Assembly (NCBI GenBank): GCA_033961575.1
Contig: CM066732.1
Coordinates: 75,182,687-75,246,686, forward strand
Length of the DNA stretch: 64,000 nt
Reading direction: 5' to 3'
Source: Aselliscus stoliczkanus
Taxonomy: Eukaryota; Chordata; Mammalia; Chiroptera; Hipposideridae
The notes under the pieces are model-generated. The model saw only the letters and a list, made by a program, of their open reading frames with translations, did not search any database and was not told where the DNA came from. Shown in pieces: positions 28,509-42,210 of the stretch. Numbering within the stretch: the stretch's first letter is position 1; every line of letters begins with the position of its first letter. A program made the translations under genes and the position numbers.

Positions 28509-29769
28509 TAAATATTAAATTTTTAAAAATTCCTTGCGCTAGGCTAGATTTCTAGAAATAGAATTATTTGGCCAAAGCATAATACTATTAGGCCATATTT
28601 ATTGCAAAATTGTTTTCCACGAAGTACTGATTTCTAATCCTACCAACATTGTGTAAGAATACCTATATAACTTCACTCCGGCCAGCACAAGATATAAATC
28701 ACCTTTGCTTAATCTTCATAGTTTGAGAGGCAGATCATAGTATCTCTTTAATTTATAGCTCTTTATGACTGGTGAAGTTAATATTTCTTCATATATTTGT
28801 AAGAAATTTTAGTCTGTTTTCAAATTCTTTCAGTTTTCCTTTTTAGAAATTTTCCTTTTTAGAAAATTCCTATTTAGAAATTTTTCTTAATTCTAAGAGA
28901 TCTTACATATGTGTGTGTTTTAAGGATTAACTTATGTATTTATCATGGAATTTTCTCAGTTGTTTGACTTTCAGTTTTCAACAAGTTGAAGTTAACATAC
29001 AGGTTTTTCATTTTTTTGTAATTATATCTCAATCTTTTTTCATTGGATTTCTTCAGTTGTGCTTAGAGAGTTTTGTCTTGAAATCAGTTAAACGTTCTAT
29101 TATATTTTCTTCTAGATTCTTAATATTTGTCTGGAGTGGTAATTATTTTACATTTAATTCTTTATACCTGAAATACATTTTGCTATATGGAATGAGAAAT
29201 GGAACTACTTGAATGTTGGAGAATAGCCTTTCTATCATTTGTTCAATAATCTGTACCTTTCCTGTTGATTTGATGTTTCCTGTATCAAGTATTAAGCTGT
29301 TTGAAAGCTATCTGTTTATTTTTATTGATTTGTCTATCAAATTTGTGCAGATGTTACTATTCATTATAGCTTTAGAATTTAATATCTGATGGACCTAGCC
29401 TTCTTTCTCACCCCATCCACCCACACACATTCTTCTTTTCTTAAGTACACATACTCTCACCTGTTTATCCTTCCAGGTACATGTTAGAATTGTGCTGTCA
29501 TTTTCCAGAAAAACATCCCATTGATATTTTTATTTGATTTGCAGTGAAACTTTCATATGAAAAGAATAAGTGTATTTCTTACCATTCTTTCCATTCATAA
29601 TCATGGCATGTTTTTCATTTATTCTGAGACCCAAACATTCCTTTTGGGGGTATTTTATTGCTGTGTTGCTATTCAAAATAGAATTTTTTCCCCCATATGT
29701 CTTCTGGGGCTTTAAAAAAAATTTTATTTTTTATCCAAATACTTGAACAAATTTTCTTATTAATTTTAT

Positions 29770-29889
29770 TTGTTTTTTGTTGTTTGTTTTTTTTTGAGGG
29801 CAGTGTCACTGGCCCTCATATGTGGGACCGAACTGGGGCCGCTGGCTTCCCAAGCCAGCGCTTAACCACCGCGCCACTCGGCCGGCCCT
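29770..29889 (-). mobile_element. Type A SINE
   Basis: Near-consensus minus copy. Duplication cttattaatttta lies at 29756-29768 and 29891-29903. It inserted into older antisense L1. Confidence 0.92.
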
Positions 29890-32800
29890 CCTTATTAATT
29901 TTAAACATTTTATAGTTGTTTCATTTTTAGGATTTGTTTAGGTATGTTATCATTATCTGCAAATAATCTCCTTTCTAAAAATTAGGCCTATTTTGGCTAC
30001 ATCATGTCTTATTGCACTGACCAGAAATTGCACTATATAGCTATAGTAAGAGTGGATATCCTTGTCTTTTCTGATTGTAATGGAAATGACTTTTCTGTTT
30101 CATTCTTAAGTTAGATATTGGTTGTTGGTTTGAAATAGGTACTTTTGTCATGCTGAGGAAATAACCTGTTTTCTAGGAGTTTTTTTAATGAAAAGGTATT
30201 ATAATAAATGTCAGAATCTTTTTCAGCATTAATTCAGATTTTCATATAGTTTTGCTTTCTTAAATATTTGATGTATATTGTATTTTAATATCAATAAATT
30301 AATCTTAAATAATTCTTACATTCCTGGGATAAATTCTCCTGGGTCTTTTGACTTCCTATTGTGTTAAATTTACTAGAATTTCATTTTGAATTAGGGTATA
30401 GTTCATCTGTTAGTATATTCTATAGTTAATTTTTTGTCTGTTCTTATTATGGTCTTAGAATTAAGGTTATAGCCAGTTTCATAAAATGAATATTATCTGT
30501 TCTTTGAAAACTTGGAAGAATAAGTAAAATTTGTAAGTCTTTCAATTTGTTTTATTGTTATTATTCTTCTCGGGGTTTTTTTTTTTAGCTCTTGGATAAA
30601 TTTCAGTGGGTTTCTTTTATTTGTTTGTTTTATAAAAATGCAATGAATTGAGACTTTCAAAGTAAATAGTAGTAGAGATTCATACATGCTATCATAATTT
30701 TTTGTTACATTCCTTTTCTTGTTTTAGTTTTGTAGGGCTTTTTATTTGCTTTTGCTTTTCTTAAAAAGAATTATATATTCCCATATCGTCCCTTCAAAGT
30801 TTTTTTTCTCCAGCTTGAGATATAATTAACATATAATATTGTATAAGTTTAAGGTTTAAATGTAATGATTTATATATGTATATATGGCAAAATGATTGCC
30901 ACAATGTGGTTAGTAAACACCTCACATAGTTACAACTTTTTTGTGTGTGGTGAGAACTTTAAAAATCTGTTCTTAGCAACTTTCAAATACATGATACAAT
31001 CACCTTGCTGTGCATTACATCTGAAAACTATAGCTGCAAGTCTGCACTCTTTGACCACCTTCACACATTTCACCCACTCCCACCTCCGTCTGGCAGCCAC
31101 CAGACTGTCTCCATTTCTGTGAGTTCATGTTTTTTGATTCCACATGTCATTAAAAACATATAAATGTATTTGTCTTTCTCTAACTTCTTTGACTTAGCAT
31201 AATGCCCACAAGATTCATTCAAGTTGTCACAAATGGCAGGATTTCCTTCTTCTTTATGACTGAATTCCATTATATGTATATATCACATTTTCTTAATTTA
31301 TTCATCCATTCATGGACACTTAGCTTGTTTCCATACCTAGGCTATTACAAATAATACTGCATTGAACATGGGGATGCAAATATCTCTTTGAGATAGTGGT
31401 TTCATTTTCTTTGGATATATACCCAGAAGTGGGATTGCTCAATCATTTTGTAGTTATATTTTTAATTTCTCGAGGAGCCTCCATACTGTTTTCCATGGTG
31501 GCTGCACCAAAATACATTCCCACCAACAGTGTACGAGTATTTCCATTTCTCTACACCCTTACTAACAATTTTATCTCTTGTCTTTTTGATAATAGCCATT
31601 CTAATATGCATGAGGTGATATCTCATTGTAGTTTGATTTTCATATCCCTGATGATTAGGGATATTGAGCATCTTTTCATGTACCTGTTGGCCATTTGAAT
31701 ATCTTCTTTGTAAAAGATACCTATTTAGTTCCTTTGCCCATTTTAATTGAATTATTTGTTTTATTGCTGTTTAGTTGTATGAGTTCCTTATATAATTTGG
31801 ATACTAATCCTATATCAGATACATAGTTTGTAAATATTTTCTTACATTCCTTATGTTTCCTTTTCATTGTGTTTATCATTTCTTTTGCTGGGCAAAAGCT
31901 TTTTACTTCGATGTAGTCCCACTTATTTGTGTTTGTTTTGTTTTATAGCTTGTGCTTTGGGTATCATGTCCTTAAAATCATTGCCAAATTTAATATAAAG
32001 GAGCTTACCCTCTATTTTTCTTCTAGGAGTTTTATGGTTTCAGCTATTATATTTAAGTCATTAATCCATTTCAAGTTAATTTTGAACATTGTAAGATAGG
32101 GCTTCAGTTTCATTCCTTTGCTTATGAATATTCGGTTTTCCTGCACCATTTATTGAAGAGACTATTTATTCTTCATTGAGTAGTCCTGGCTTCCTTGTCA
32201 AATATCCATTTACTGTATAGGTATGAGTTTTTTTCTAGGCTCTCTGTTTTGTTCCATTGATCTATGTGTCTGTTTTTATACTAGTGATATATTGGTTCAA
32301 TTACTATAGCTTCCTAATACAGTTTGAAATCAAGAAGTGTGATACCTCTAGCTTCGTTCTTTTTCTCAGGATTGTTTTGGCCATTCAGGCTGTTTTGTGG
32401 CTCCATACAAAGTTTAGAATTGTTTTTTCTACTTGTGTTAGAAATGCCATTGAAATCTCCACAGGATTGTACTGAATCTATAGAGTACTTTGGATAGTAT
32501 GAACATTTTAACAATATTAATTATTCCAATCCATGAACATAGGTTATCTTTTTATTATTTGTGTCTTCTTCAATATCTTTCATCATTGTGTTATAGTTTT
32601 CATTGTAAAGATCTTTGATTAGCTTGGTTAAATTTATTCTTAAGCATTTTTTTGATGCTATTATAAATGGGATTGTTGTTTTTATTTTTCATATAATTTA
32701 TTGTTAGTGATTTTTTATATCGATTTTTTTGTCCTGGAACTTTACTGAATTTGTTTATTAGTTTTAACAGTTTGGTTTGTTTTGTTTTGTTTTGTTTTTT

Positions 32801-33006
32801 GCAGCGGGAAGTCTTTTGGATTTTCTATGTATAAGATTATGTTCTTTGCCAACGGACATAATTTTACTTCTTTCTTTCTAATTCAGCTGCCTTTTATTGC
32901 CTTATCTTGCCTGATTGTTCTGGCTAGGACTTCCAATACTGTGTTGAATAGGAGTAATGAGAGTAGGCACTTTAATTTTGTTCCTGATCTTAAAGGGAAA
33001 GCTTTT

Positions 33007-33159
33007 TCTTTTTTCTTTTTTTCTTAGTTAAGCCATCCTGCCACCTGTTGGCAGCTCAGCGGCTGCTCAGCTCAGGCCGGGAATCCAACTGGCAACCCTG
33101 TTGCTCAGAGCTCCCACTCTTGAGCAAGCTCTTAACCAACTGAGCCACTTGGTCGGCCC
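33007..33159 (-). mobile_element. Type C SINE in antisense L1
   Basis: Contains gccatcctgccacctgttgg and the head complement cttaaccaactgagccactt. It interrupts the L1 ORF2 region. Flanks are similar but diverged (aaagggaaagctttt / tagaggaaaaactttt). Confidence 0.85.
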
Positions 33160-33719
33160 TTTAGAGGAAAAACTTTTAGCTTTTCACCATTGGGTATGAT
33201 GTTAGCTATTGACTTGTCATGCATGGCCTTTATATGTTGAGGTATATACTTTGTCTACCCAGTTTGTTTAAAGTTTTATCATGAATGGATGTTGAATTTT
33301 GTCGGATGTGTTCTCTGCATCTATTGAGATGATCACGTGGTTTTTATCTTTTATTCTGTTAAGATGATGCATCACATTTATTGACTTGCAGATATTGAAC
33401 CATCCTTGTATCCAATGAATGAATCTCACTTTATCATGTTTTATGATCCTTTTATGTGCTGTTCAAGTTTGCAGTATTTTATTGAGAATTTTTGCATCTA
33501 TATTCATCAGGAATATAGGCCTGTAGTTTTCTTTTCTTGTAGTGTTCTTATCTGGCTTTTATATCACGGTAATGCTGTCCTGTTAAAATGAGTTTGGGAT
33601 TGTTCCCTCTTCAATTTTTTGGAAGAGTTTGAGAAGAATTGGTATTAATTTTTTAAATGTTTGGTTGAATTTACCCATGAAACCATCTGGTCTTGGGGTT
33701 TTCTCTGTTGGGAGGTTTT

Positions 33720-34156
33720 GTTTTAGTTTTAAAGATTTTATTGGGGAATTGGGTTGAGGGGAACAGCATTGGGGAACAGACAAGTTGCTGTCCTTCTGTT
33801 CATCAGTCTAGTTGTGGAGGACATTGTTTCACTGGCCCATGTTGGTATCATCATTGCGCTCTTCTCGGGTGAGGCAAATCGGTTGCCAGCCTCTGGACGG
33901 CCGCTCACAGTGGCTCTTGGCAGCTCACACCGGCTGCCAGCTGCTTATGCTGGCTGCCAGCCATTCACGCTGGCTGCCGGCCACTCACTGTAGCCTATGG
34001 CAGCCCACTGCAGCAGGGGCTGCAGCTATGCCATCCCGGGGACTCACAGCAGCCCAGCTCTGGGTGGAACTGTTGTTAGCTGTAGAGGGCAGTGTCACTG
34101 GCCCTCATATCCGAACTGGGATCCGAACTGGGGCCGCTGGAGTCCCAAGCCAGCCC
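33720..34156 (-). mobile_element. Type B SINE, head-truncated, in the tail of a type C SINE
   Basis: The copy includes tttattggggaattgggttg and a three-unit GC-rich repeat. It stops before the end of its head, then meets the poly-T tail of the type C copy that follows. Both share the outer duplication tgttgggaggtttt (33706-33719, 34307-34320). Confidence 0.88.
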
Positions 34157-34306
34157 TTTTTTTTTTTTTTTTAAGCTGAGCCATCCTGCCACCTGTTGGC
34201 AGCTCAGCGGCAGCTTAGCTCAGGCTTGGCATCAAACTGCTGTTACACAGAGTTCAGCTGGCACTCTTGAGCGAGCTCTTAACCAACTGAGCCACTCTGC
34301 CGGCCC
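34157..34306 (-). mobile_element. Type C SINE (host of the adjacent type B copy)
   Basis: Full minus copy from a poly-T run and agctgagccatcctgccacc to the head end gccactctgccggccc. Its tail received the type B insertion at 33720-34156. Confidence 0.9.
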
Positions 34307-35899
34307 TGTTGGGAGGTTTTTGATTACTGTTTGAACCTGCTACTAGTTACTGGTCTGTTCAGATTTTCTTTTGCTTTGTGATTAAGTCTTGGTATGTATG
34401 TTTCTAGGAACTTATCCATTTCTTCTAGGTTGTCTATTTTGTTGGCGTGTAGTTGTTCATAGTAGTCTCTTATGATCCTTTGTATTTCTGTGGTATCAGC
34501 CATAATATCTCCTGTTTCATTTATAATTACATTTATTTGGGTTCTCTTTTATTTTGGTTATCTAGCTAAGGATTTGTCAGTTTTTATCTTTTCAAAGAAC
34601 CAACTCTTGGTTTTATCTTTTCTATTTTCCTGTTCTCTATTTCATTTATTTCTGCTTTGATCTTTATTACTTCTTTTCTTCTGCTAACTTTGGGCTTAGT
34701 TTTTTTTTTTCCCCCTAGTTCCTATAGATATAAAATTAGGTTGTTTGAGTTCTTTCTTTTTTCTTGATGTACAGGCGTACGTGTTTATTGCTATAAACTT
34801 CCCCCTTGGAACTGCATTCCATAAATTTTGGTGTGTGGTACTTTCATTTTTGTTTGTCTTATGGTATTTAAAAATGTTTCCTTTTGATTTTTTTCTTTGA
34901 TCCATTGGTTGTTCAGGAGTGTGTCATTTAAATTTCATATAGTTGTGTATTTTCCAGCTTTCTTCCTGTTGTAAATTTCTATAATTCGATTGGGGTTGAA
35001 AATGATACTTGATATAATTTCTAGCTTCTTGAATTTATTGGGACTTGTTTTGTGTTTTAGCACATGATCTATCCTCAGAGTCTATTTTGCCTGATAATAT
35101 GTATAGCTACTCTTGCTTTCTTCTGTTACCATTTCTTTGAAATACCTTTTTCCATTCCTTCATTCTCATTTTCTGTGTGTCCTTAAAGCTGAACTTAGTC
35201 TCTTGTAGGTAGCATATCATTTGGATCTCATATTTTATCCATTTAGCCATTTGTGTCCTGAATGGAGAATATAATCCATTTACATAAAGTAATTACTGGT
35301 AAGTAAGGACTTATTAGTGCCATTTTGGAATTGTTTTCTGTTTTATAGGTCCTTTGTTCCTTGCTTCCTGAACACTTGCTGTCTTCATGTGTTATATGAT
35401 GACTTTTTGTAGCAGTATGCTTTGACTCCTTAATCATATAATCTTTTGTGTATTTACTCAGGTTTGTTGGTATTATGAGGCTTACATAAAATGTCCATTT
35501 ATAACATCCTAATTAAGCTGGTAACAGCTTAACTTTGACAACATACAGAAACTTTTTTTCCTTCTTCCCTTTCATTTTATGTTATGGATGCTGCAATTTA
35601 CATCTTTTTATATTATGTACCAATAACAAATTTTTGTGGTTATAGTTATTTTTTTAAATGTTCTTTTTTTAACTTTTAAACTAGAGTTGTAAGTGAATTA
35701 TGCACCGCCATTACAGTGGGCTTTTTTTTTCTTCATGCAAATAATCTGACTTTTCAAAAATGAGTTTCTCATTTATTATATTCTCTTATATTCTGTTTTC
35801 TAACTAATTTCAGTTCTGTTATTTCTTTCTTGTTCATAAGCTTTAAATTGTTCTCTTTTTATCTTTCTTTGAATGTGACTTGTCTTAATTTTATTCTTT

Positions 35900-35995
35900 T
35901 TTGAGGGCAGTGTTACTGGCCCTCATATGTGGGATCCGAATCAAGGCCGCTGGCGTCCCAAGCCAGCTCTTAACCACCGCGCCACTCGGCCGGCC
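35900..35995 (-). mobile_element. Type A SINE
   Basis: Minus copy. Duplication cttaattttattcttt lies at 35884-35899 and 35996-36011. Confidence 0.92.
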
Positions 35996-36099
35996 CTTAA
36001 TTTTATTCTTTATTAGTTAACAATGAAATAGTCTTAGGGCATAAAATTTTTCTGAGTATAGCTTCTGTCTATACTTTTAGTCTCAGCATAAATATCATT

Positions 36100-36420
36100 T
36101 TTTCTGAAAAGCCTTTCCCTGCACATCACTAATCCTTTACCTTCTTCCATAGTCTGTGTTTGGTTCCCCTTGCTTGTCCTCTCATGGACCCCTGTAACAC
36201 TTCCATGTGATAGCATTTATCATACTATATTACTGTTGTTATTTTTATATGTATTCTTATCATTTCTTCCCAAAACACTTATAGTAACTCTTAGTAGTCT
36301 GTGAGTTCTCATATACTAACTCTTCCCCATAATAATCTATCATTGGTACTAGATGGTCAGTCCTTGAGGGTAGGAATCATCTCTTTTACTGTCTTGCTCA
36401 TTCACCGTGTGTTCTCAGAC
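36100..36420 (+). mobile_element. LINE2 3' fossil
   Basis: Contains aaaagcctttccctgcacat, agcatttatcatactatatt and ccttgagggtaggaatcatc. Confidence 0.6.
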
Positions 36421-36544
36421 CCCTGCTGCTTTACTGAAACTAACCTTCTGAAATTTAGTATCCCTACCAGTAAGTCTGAAGTTTTCTCAGTCCACATCAG
36501 CCTCTTTAATTTATCAAGTTAATTAAATTTAATTAACTTACTAA

Positions 36545-36880
36545 GCTTTTTTTTTAATTACAGCAGTTTTCAGGTTACAAAATACTTTCAAAGTACAGAG
36601 AGTTCCCACATACTCTTTCCCCTACAAATAGCTACCCTTTCATTTATATCTCACATCAGTGTGGTAGGTACATTTGTTAAAATCGATGAGCCAAATTGAC
36701 ATATTATTATTAACTGAAGATCTCAGTTTAAATTGAAGTTCACTTTTTGTGTTATACATTGTATGAGTTTTGACAAATGTTGACTTGTATTCACCATTGT
36801 AATATCATACAGAATAGTTTCACTGCCCTAAAGTAACCCTGAATATTATATTCCCTAAAAGTTTAATCCTTGTCTATTCT
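36545..36880 (-). mobile_element. L1 3'-UTR fragment
   Basis: Contains ggttacaaaatactttcaaa, agagttcccacatactcttt and gagttttgacaaatgttgac, as in old mammalian L1 3' UTRs in antisense. Confidence 0.6.
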
Positions 36881-38759
36881 TTTTTACACATGTTTTTCTT
36901 CCCTGGCTTCTGTAACACTAAAATTATCTTGTTCAACTCCTAATTGTCTAATTATTCCCAGTTTGTCTTCACTGGCATATCTTCTGCCTCCAAGCCCAAA
37001 ACATTAGTCATCCCTCACATTAGGATATCTTTCATATCTTCTCACCCCTATTTTTTTCTGTCTGTGTACTCCTATCTGGCAGTTCTGTCATGATTTTGCA
37101 GCTGCCTACTATAAATTCTTACTTGCCTACTTAAACCATTTCCAGGTCACCATTACTTTCCCAAAGCAGATCCTCCTGCTAATTTTCCCAATTACGTTTA
37201 GAAATACCATTTCAGTCACCCAAACTTTACCATTTTCTTTCCCTTACCCTTAGGTTTTCATAATCATGATGTCAGTATTTTATTACCTTTCACCTCTGTT
37301 GTCTTTTCCTGATCTCAACCCCTTGATTCATGTCCTCATTACTTCTTTCTAAGCATTATAACAACTCTTTAAGTATTCTGTGGGCTCTCCTCTCCTGACT
37401 CTTCCCCATCTAGACAGTGCTTATCTCCAGAATAATGTTTATAAAGTAAAATTTTTATTTTTTTTCCTTTTTTCTTCTTTCTTTTTTTAGCTGAGCCATC
37501 CTGCCACCTGTTGGCAGCTCAGTGGCAGCTGAGCTCGGGCCTGGAATCGAACCGGTGACCCTGTTGCTCAAAGCCTGCACTTTTGAGCAAGATCTCAACA
37601 AACTGAGCCACTCGACCGGCCCCCTAAAATTTTTATTTTATTCTTTAGTGACTTCTGAAAGCCTGACCAGACTCTTTAAAACTCAGGCCATACCAGCCAA
37701 ACTTGCCTATTCATGGTTTCTTTACATTATGCTTTTCTACTTCTTCACTCCTGCTAAAACTACTTTCATTCTCATGTACATCTAATATATGGAAGACATC
37801 TTCCTTGAAGCAGCATAAATTTTTTTTGATACTCTATATCAAGTGAACACATACATTTATTTGTTTGCTTTTTTAAAAAGAATTAAATAAAGAAAACAAC
37901 ATAGTTTCCTTTCTTTCCTAAGTACAACGGGTTCAAATAAAAATCCATTCTAATTATGTAATAGTAAGGCAACTTTTGAGCATCTTAAACCAAGAAACCT
38001 GGAAACAAACCTAATTACTTGTCTGGAGTTCTAGGGAGGATAAAAATGGAAAGTTACTTTGTTTATACTCTTATCTACCTAGATCATTTATAGATCCTTC
38101 ATTTTCTTGACTTAAGTAACTAATTCCTATTTCTCATGGTTAAACCACCGTAATTTTACATTTCTAATCTCAGAATGATTTGTATTAGTATTTCTATTGC
38201 AGCATATATTTATTATACAGGTATTTAGAAGTGCTTATAACTTACTGCATTTCACTTTGAATTTTTCCTTAGTATGCTCATATTTTGCCAGCACTGCACA
38301 TATTTTTATAGAATATTTGTGGTTGCAAATTCACTAATTTCATTTTTTTCTAATAACTTTCCCTCATTGTTCACTTTTGTGGTGAGTGTTAATCTATTAA
38401 TACACCAAATATTTTAGCAGTAGTAGTTAGTTTATATAGAAAAATAAGAAGGAATGGTGAAAGATTAAAATTTGACATAAAGGGGCAGCTGAATGCTGTT
38501 TTTACAGATTGTAAGAAGGATATAGATAATATAAAGGTGATTTCTCTTTTACTTTTGCATTTTAAAGATTTATGTTCTATTTTTTTTTCTATAAGGCACA
38601 TATATTTCTCTCAACTTTTAGACTTACAGTATTATTTCTATCCAGCTCTTCCCAATTTTATAAATTGTGATTTATGAATTTCAGTTGATAGCCCTTTATC
38701 TAAAAAAGTGAGAACACTGAAAAATTCCCTTTCTTCCAGGATCAGAAATTAAACATAGA
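36881..38759. other. Intron with unassigned pyrimidine-rich then AT-rich sequence
   Basis: Apart from the type C SINE at 37455-37623 I see no defined element and no coding potential. Confidence 0.4.
37455..37623 (-). mobile_element. Type C SINE
   Basis: Minus copy with gccatcctgccacctgttgg. Flanked by taaaatttttatttt on both sides (about 37448 and 37624). Confidence 0.9.
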
Positions 38760-39452
38760 TCATGCTTCCAAGTTAAATTCTTAACAGCTTTGTTGGGATG
38801 TAATTCACATACCATACAATTTATAGTGTACATGTTTTTAGTATATTCACAGGGTTCTGCAACTATCTAACTCTGAAATATTTTAGTTCCTTCAAAAAGA
38901 ATCCCTAGCTATACCTATTACTAGCCCTCCCCATTACACGCAAACATCACCCCAACTCTCCCTGCTCTGGACAACACTAATCTTTTTCTGTCTCTATAGA
39001 TTTGCCTATTCTGGACATTTTATATGAAAGGAATCAAATAATATGTGGTCTTTTGTGACCGGCTTAGCACAGTGTTTTCCAAGTTTATCCACACTGCAAC
39101 ATGTTTCACTACAGCATTTTTTTAAATTGCTGAATAATATTCCATAGTATGAATATACTACATATTGTCTATCTATCAGTTGGTGGACATTGGATTGGGA
39201 TACTTTTTGGGTATTATAAATAGTGTTGCCATGGGTATTCATGTACAGTTTTTTTATGGACATTTTATAGTTTTAGACCTTATGTTTATATCTGTGATCC
39301 ATTTTGATTTAATTTTTGTTTATGGCGTGATGTAAGAATCCAACTTCATTCTTTTGCAAGTAGATATCTGGTTGTCCCAGCACCATTTGTTGAAAAGACT
39401 ATTTTTTCCCCATTGAATTGTCTCAATCATTGTCAAAAAACAATTGATGAGG

Positions 39453-39893
39453 GGGCCAGCGAGTGGCTCAATTGGTTAAGAGTTGGCTTGGGAGTGAGAA
39501 CTCTGAGCAGCAGGGCCACTGGTTCATTTTCCAGATGAGCCAGTGACACTGTGCCCTCTACAGCTAAGATGGTGAACAACAAACAGCTCGACCTAGAGCT
39601 CGGCTGCCATTAGTGGCTAGCGATGGCATAAGCTGCTGCAGTGGGCTGCCGTGAGCTACTTGAGCGGCCGGCAGCTGGCTAGAGTGGCCGTGAGCGGCTG
39701 TCCAATGGCCTGCAACCGACTGCCTTAGCCTGGAAGAGCGCAGTGATCGTAATACCAACATGGGCCAGTGAAGCGGCATCCTCCATAACTAGACTGAAGA
39801 ACATAAAGGACAGCAACTTATCTGTTCCTCTTCCTCCATTCCCCAATGCTGTTCCCCACCGCCAATTCCCCAATTTAAAAAAAAAATCTTAAA
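39453..39893 (+). mobile_element. Type B composite SINE, sense
   Basis: Starts gggggccagcgagtggctca. Proceeds through ctctacagctaagatggtga and a GC-rich middle, and ends ccccaatttaaaaaaaaaat. The AATAAA usual in the tail is degraded to AATTTA. Possible short duplication caat(tg)atga / caat(ct)atga. Confidence 0.85.
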
Positions 39894-40227
39894 AAGCAGC
39901 AATCTATGATAAATATAAGGGTGCATTTCTGGACCCAAGATTCTGCTCCATACAGATCTGTATATCTGTTCTTACTGCATTACCGCACTGCACTGATTTC
40001 TGTAGCTTTATAGCAAGTTTTAAAAATTGGGAATCCTGAGTCCTCCAACCTTGTAAATTTTTTAAAGATTGTTTTGACTATTCTAGATCTTTTGCATTTT
40101 CCTGTGAATTTTAAGATCAGTTTGCCAATTTCTATAAAAAAGGCAGCTGGAATTTTGATAGGGATTAAGTCTATAGATCAATTTGGGGAGTATTATCATC
40201 TAATATTAAGTCTTCTGGTCTTAATGT

Positions 40228-40402
40228 GGGATTTTTTTTTTTTTTAAAGATTTTTTTGGGGAATTGGGGAAGGGGAACAGCCAAGTTTTTGTCCTTCAAT
40301 CTTAATTGTGGAGGGCACAGCTACTCAGCTCCAAGTCCAGTTACCATCCGGTTGCCCATCGGCAGCTCAGGGCCGCTCAGCTCAAGGTGCCCTGTTCTAC
40401 CT
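40228..40402 (-). mobile_element. 5'-truncated SINE with VES/B-like tail
   Basis: From poly-T and ggggaattggggaaggggaa through ttgtggagggcacagctact to ctaccttag. It matches the tail module of types B and D but lacks the GC-rich repeat block and tRNA head. Confidence 0.7.
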
Positions 40403-40449
40403 TAGTTGAGGGTGCACATTTTTTGACAATGATTTGTAGTTTTCAGAGT

Positions 40450-41028
40450 ACAGCAGATCCTTGAATAATGTCATTTTATTCAGTATTGTTTCATTGTAAC
40501 ATTGGCGAGGAGGGAAAAATCGATTCTGTGTGGAGTCAGCACATTCTCCCCGTGCCTGTGGATTTTCTCTAGCTACTCCAGTTCCCTCCCACATCCCAAA
40601 GATGTGCACATTAGGTTAAGTGGCATGTCTAAATTGTCCCAGTCTGAGTGAGTGTGGATGGGCGTGTGCTACCTGCGATGAGATGGCATTTGTTCGGGTT
40701 AGTTCCTACCTTGTACCCTAAGCTATTGGTGTAGCCACCAGCCACCTGCGACTTTGCATGGGAATAAACAGGTTGGAAAATAATTATATTCTTTTTATTA
40801 ATCTTTATTAAATGTAAGTATAGTTCATATTTATTTCAGTGTTTTATATTAGAAGTGTTTCGGGTCTTTATTTAGAAGTTTGGTGATGTTTTTGTGACTA
40901 GGAATATGCGGTAGGAACTTAACTCTTGTTTATTTCAGCTGATAGTAAAATTGGTTTCATTATACATTATTACACTTAGTTACAGTTTCCAAGAACCTAA
41001 CAATGATGTTAAGTGAGGACTTACAATA
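40450..41028 (+). mobile_element. Tigger-like DNA transposon nested in antisense L1
   Basis: The ends read tacagcagatccttgaataa and, on the complement, tgtaagtcctcacttaacat. The interior has ctcccacatcccaaagatgt, ccagtctgagtgagtgtgga and aaataaacaggttgg-like text found in an old mammal-wide repeat. It splits the L1 text, which resumes near 41029. Confidence 0.6.
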
Positions 41029-42103
41029 TAAGTTTTGTACTTTTGTTAAATGTATACCTAAATATTTTTACTATTTTTGATGCAGTTATAAAAGGAATTG
41101 TCTTAATTTTGTTTTTGGATTGTTCATTGCAAATGTATAGAAATACCATTGATTTTTTTATGTTCATATTGTATCCTGAACCCTTGCTGAACTCATTTGT
41201 TAACTTTAATAGCTTTTTAGTGCATGCCATAGGATTTTCTGGATACAAAATCATCTCAGTTACCAGTGGAGGTAGTTTTACTTCTTCCTGTCAATCAGAT
41301 TACTAATTCATTCCCTTTACTTGTTATTGACCTATTCAGATATTCTATGCCCTCTGCCTTGGTTTTAGTAATTTGTCCATTTAATCTGATTTATCTCATT
41401 TTTTTGGCATACAGTTCATAGTATTCCCTTATAATTCTGTAAGGTATTTAGTTCTGTAAGATATGTAGTGATGTCTCTTCTTTCATTCTTAATTTTGGTA
41501 ATTTGAGTATTCTTTTTTTCTTGCTTAGCCTAGCTGTAGGTTGTCAATTTTGTTTATCATTTCAAAGAAACAATTATTGGTTTCATTGATTAGTTTCTCT
41601 GTTGTTTTTCTGTACTATTTAATTTATTTATTTACACACTAGCCTTTTACTAGTTCCTTCTTTCTGCCTGCTTTGAGTTTAGTTGTTCTTGTTTTTCTAG
41701 TTTCTTAAGGTGAAAGGTTTAGTTATTGATGTGAGATCTTTTCCTCTTTTTTAATATAGGCATTTACATCCATAAGTTTTCCAATGAGCACTGCTTTACC
41801 TTCATGCCATCAGTTTTGGTATGTTATGTTTTCATTTTCATTCATCTCTAAGTATTTTCTGATTTCCCTTGAGATTTAATCTTCGACCTATTACTTATTT
41901 AGGAATACTTTGTTTCATTTCCACATAAATGTGAATTTCCCAAAATTTTTCTTCTATTGATATCTAATTTCATTCCATTGTTGTTAGAAACTAATACTTG
42001 GCATGATTTCACTCCTTTCAAATTTACTGAGGCTTGTTTTGTGGCCTACCATGTGTTCTTATCTGAACGATGTTCCCTGTATGCTTGAGAAGAATGTGTT
42101 TTC

Positions 42104-42210
42104 TTTTTTTTTTTTTGAGGGCAGTGTCACTGGCCCTCACATGCGGGATCCGAACCAGGGCCACCAGCATCCCAAGCCAACTCTTAACCAACATGCCACT
42201 CGGCCAGCCC
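42104..42210 (-). mobile_element. Type A SINE
   Basis: Minus copy. Duplication aagaatgtgttttct lies at 42090-42104 and 42211-42225. It inserted in antisense L1. Confidence 0.92.

Larger units (their letters stand above)
27370..30750 (-). mobile_element. Older antisense L1 fragments
   Basis: Diverged L1-like text surrounds the SINE cluster, for example gaattatttggccaaagcat at about 28561 and the reverse transcriptase-region stretch at 29900-30480. It is more decayed than the L1 at 30.8 kb. Boundaries are approximate. Confidence 0.6.
30790..35760 (-). mobile_element. Antisense L1, most of ORF2 and 3' UTR
   Basis: Reading the minus strand, L1 ORF2-type sequence runs from about 35.7 kb to the 3' UTR near 30.8 kb. 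Plus-strand landmarks include the ORF2 C-terminal complement near 31300-31520 (ttccatggtggctgcaccaa, cccaccaacagtgtacgagt) and the reverse transcriptase region near 33290-33420. Type C and B SINEs interrupt it at 33.0 and 33.7-34.3 kb. All frames are broken. Confidence 0.85.

Noticed and set aside
28055..28555. 166-codon open frame on the + strand
   Set aside because: It runs through a type B SINE in antisense; similar frames occur in every type B copy (12.0, 33.8, 45.8 and 52.5 kb).
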